DNA from: CALNYS01 sp942490855
GTDB taxonomy: Bacteria; Planctomycetota; Phycisphaerae; Phycisphaerales; UBA1924
Reading direction: 5' to 3'
Assembly (NCBI GenBank): GCA_942490855.1
Contig: CALNYS010000005.1
Coordinates: forward strand, 310,001-374,000
Length of the DNA: 64,000 bases
Positions 63,822 to 64,000 of the stretch are shown here, one piece after another. The notes under the pieces were generated by a model. That model was not told the DNA's origin. It did no database searches and was given only the letters and a program-made list of their open reading frames with translations. The translations under genes were made by a program, and so were the position numbers. The number at the start of each line of letters is the position of its first letter. Positions within the stretch are counted from its first letter, which is position 1.

Positions 63822-64000
63822 CGCTCGATCACCATCGCCACCGCGTTGCCGCCGCCGAGGCAGAGGGTCGCGACGCCGCGATTGGCGTCGGTGCGACGCA
63901 TCTGGTGGACGAGGGTGACGAGGACGCGGGCGCCGGAGGCCCCGATGGGGTGCCCGATCGCCACGCCGCCGCCGCAGATGTTCATCTTCGACTCGTCGAT
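63818..64000 (-). CDS. Acetyl-CoA acetyltransferase (thiolase), C-terminus only
   Basis: An open minus-strand frame runs from the window end to TAA at 63818, 60 codons. It reads I-D-E-S-K-M-N then CGGGVAIGHPIGASGARV, with the catalytic His of GHPxGxSG, and CLGGGNAVAMVIE, with the thiolase C-terminal Cys. The N-terminal nucleophile Cys lies beyond the window. Biosynthetic thiolases condense acetyl-CoA; degradative ones act in beta-oxidation. The type cannot be decided from this piece. Confidence 0.9.
   Translation of the reverse strand: MDESKMNICGGGVAIGHPIGASGARVLVTLVHQMRRTDANRGVATLCLGGGNAVAMVIER

Overview
The window is a stretch of a high-GC (roughly 65-70%) bacterial chromosome, most likely from the planctomycete class Phycisphaerae. 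Three lines of evidence support that placement. Secreted proteins carry paired dockerin/EF-hand-like tails of the ADLNGDG..DSADLAILLAAWG type. There is a choice-of-anchor-A protein with a VPMP..RRRR C-terminal sorting tail. Envelope genes resembling lptE, bamD and msbA occur together with a large secreted, beta-rich repertoire. The taxonomic call is inference from these family habits, not from a marker-gene tree.

Layout. 1-9.5 kb: the 3' end of an FG-GAP/dockerin protein, a winged-helix regulator overlapping a frameshifted serine hydrolase, then a secretome block. In that block lepA (5244-7067) is flanked by two related minus-strand cassettes of small exported proteins: an Hcp-like protein plus a GENxGW-repeat dockerin protein on one side, and a second GENxGW-repeat protein plus two tandem PPAGPI-leader proteins on the other. 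9.6-16.6 kb: a ClpP-fold/NfeD-like exported protein, a low-GC ORFan, small membrane, VOC, TerC and PLP-decarboxylase genes, and another dockerin protein. 16.9-21.4 kb: metallophosphoesterase, obg, rpmA with a clear terminator, and a GNAT protein. 21.4-25.9 kb: a probable origin region with DnaA boxes in front of dnaA, then a DegT-family aminotransferase and fumC. 25.9-28.9 kb: two secreted proteins, the first with a highly structured leader.

28.97-31.4 kb is an indel-ridden patch. It holds a pyrG missing both ends and fused to half a tRNA, followed by the first third of an M1 aminopeptidase broken by many single-base indels. The pattern looks like an assembly patch rather than biology. Isolated homopolymer frameshifts also break the serine hydrolase (~2409) and trmB (~40384).

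31.4-46.3 kb: the rest of the aminopeptidase, der, an MsbA-type ABC exporter, aroA, an orphan groES, apt, two tandem PilZ proteins, trmB, gamma-glutamyltransferase, an M28 peptidase and a TIGR03790-like dockerin protein. 46.3-53.8 kb: ybaB, dnaX and the SRP RNA gene on the minus strand. dnaX carries an A7 run, an immediate stop and a downstream stem-loop, so a short and a long product are possible. On the plus strand follow a PIN-TRAM membrane protein, bamD-like and lptE-like genes, and ftsH. 53.8-64 kb: gltX, a dense set of dispersed CTCTCCC-type repeats, a low-GC ORFan, a PfkB kinase, an ArsR-AHSA1 operon behind two perfect palindromes, an isolated atpC, tilS, yacG, tsaE, thiL, an alpha/beta hydrolase and the C-terminus of a thiolase.

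Most genes are housekeeping (translation factors and tRNA modification: lepA, der, obg, rpmA, trmB, tilS, tsaE, gltX; replication: dnaA, dnaX, ybaB; envelope: lptE, bamD, msbA, ftsH). They are interleaved with exported proteins of unknown role. The least explained parts are the secreted cassettes around lepA, the structured leader at 25.9 kb, the bipartite repeat family and the dnaX slippage site.
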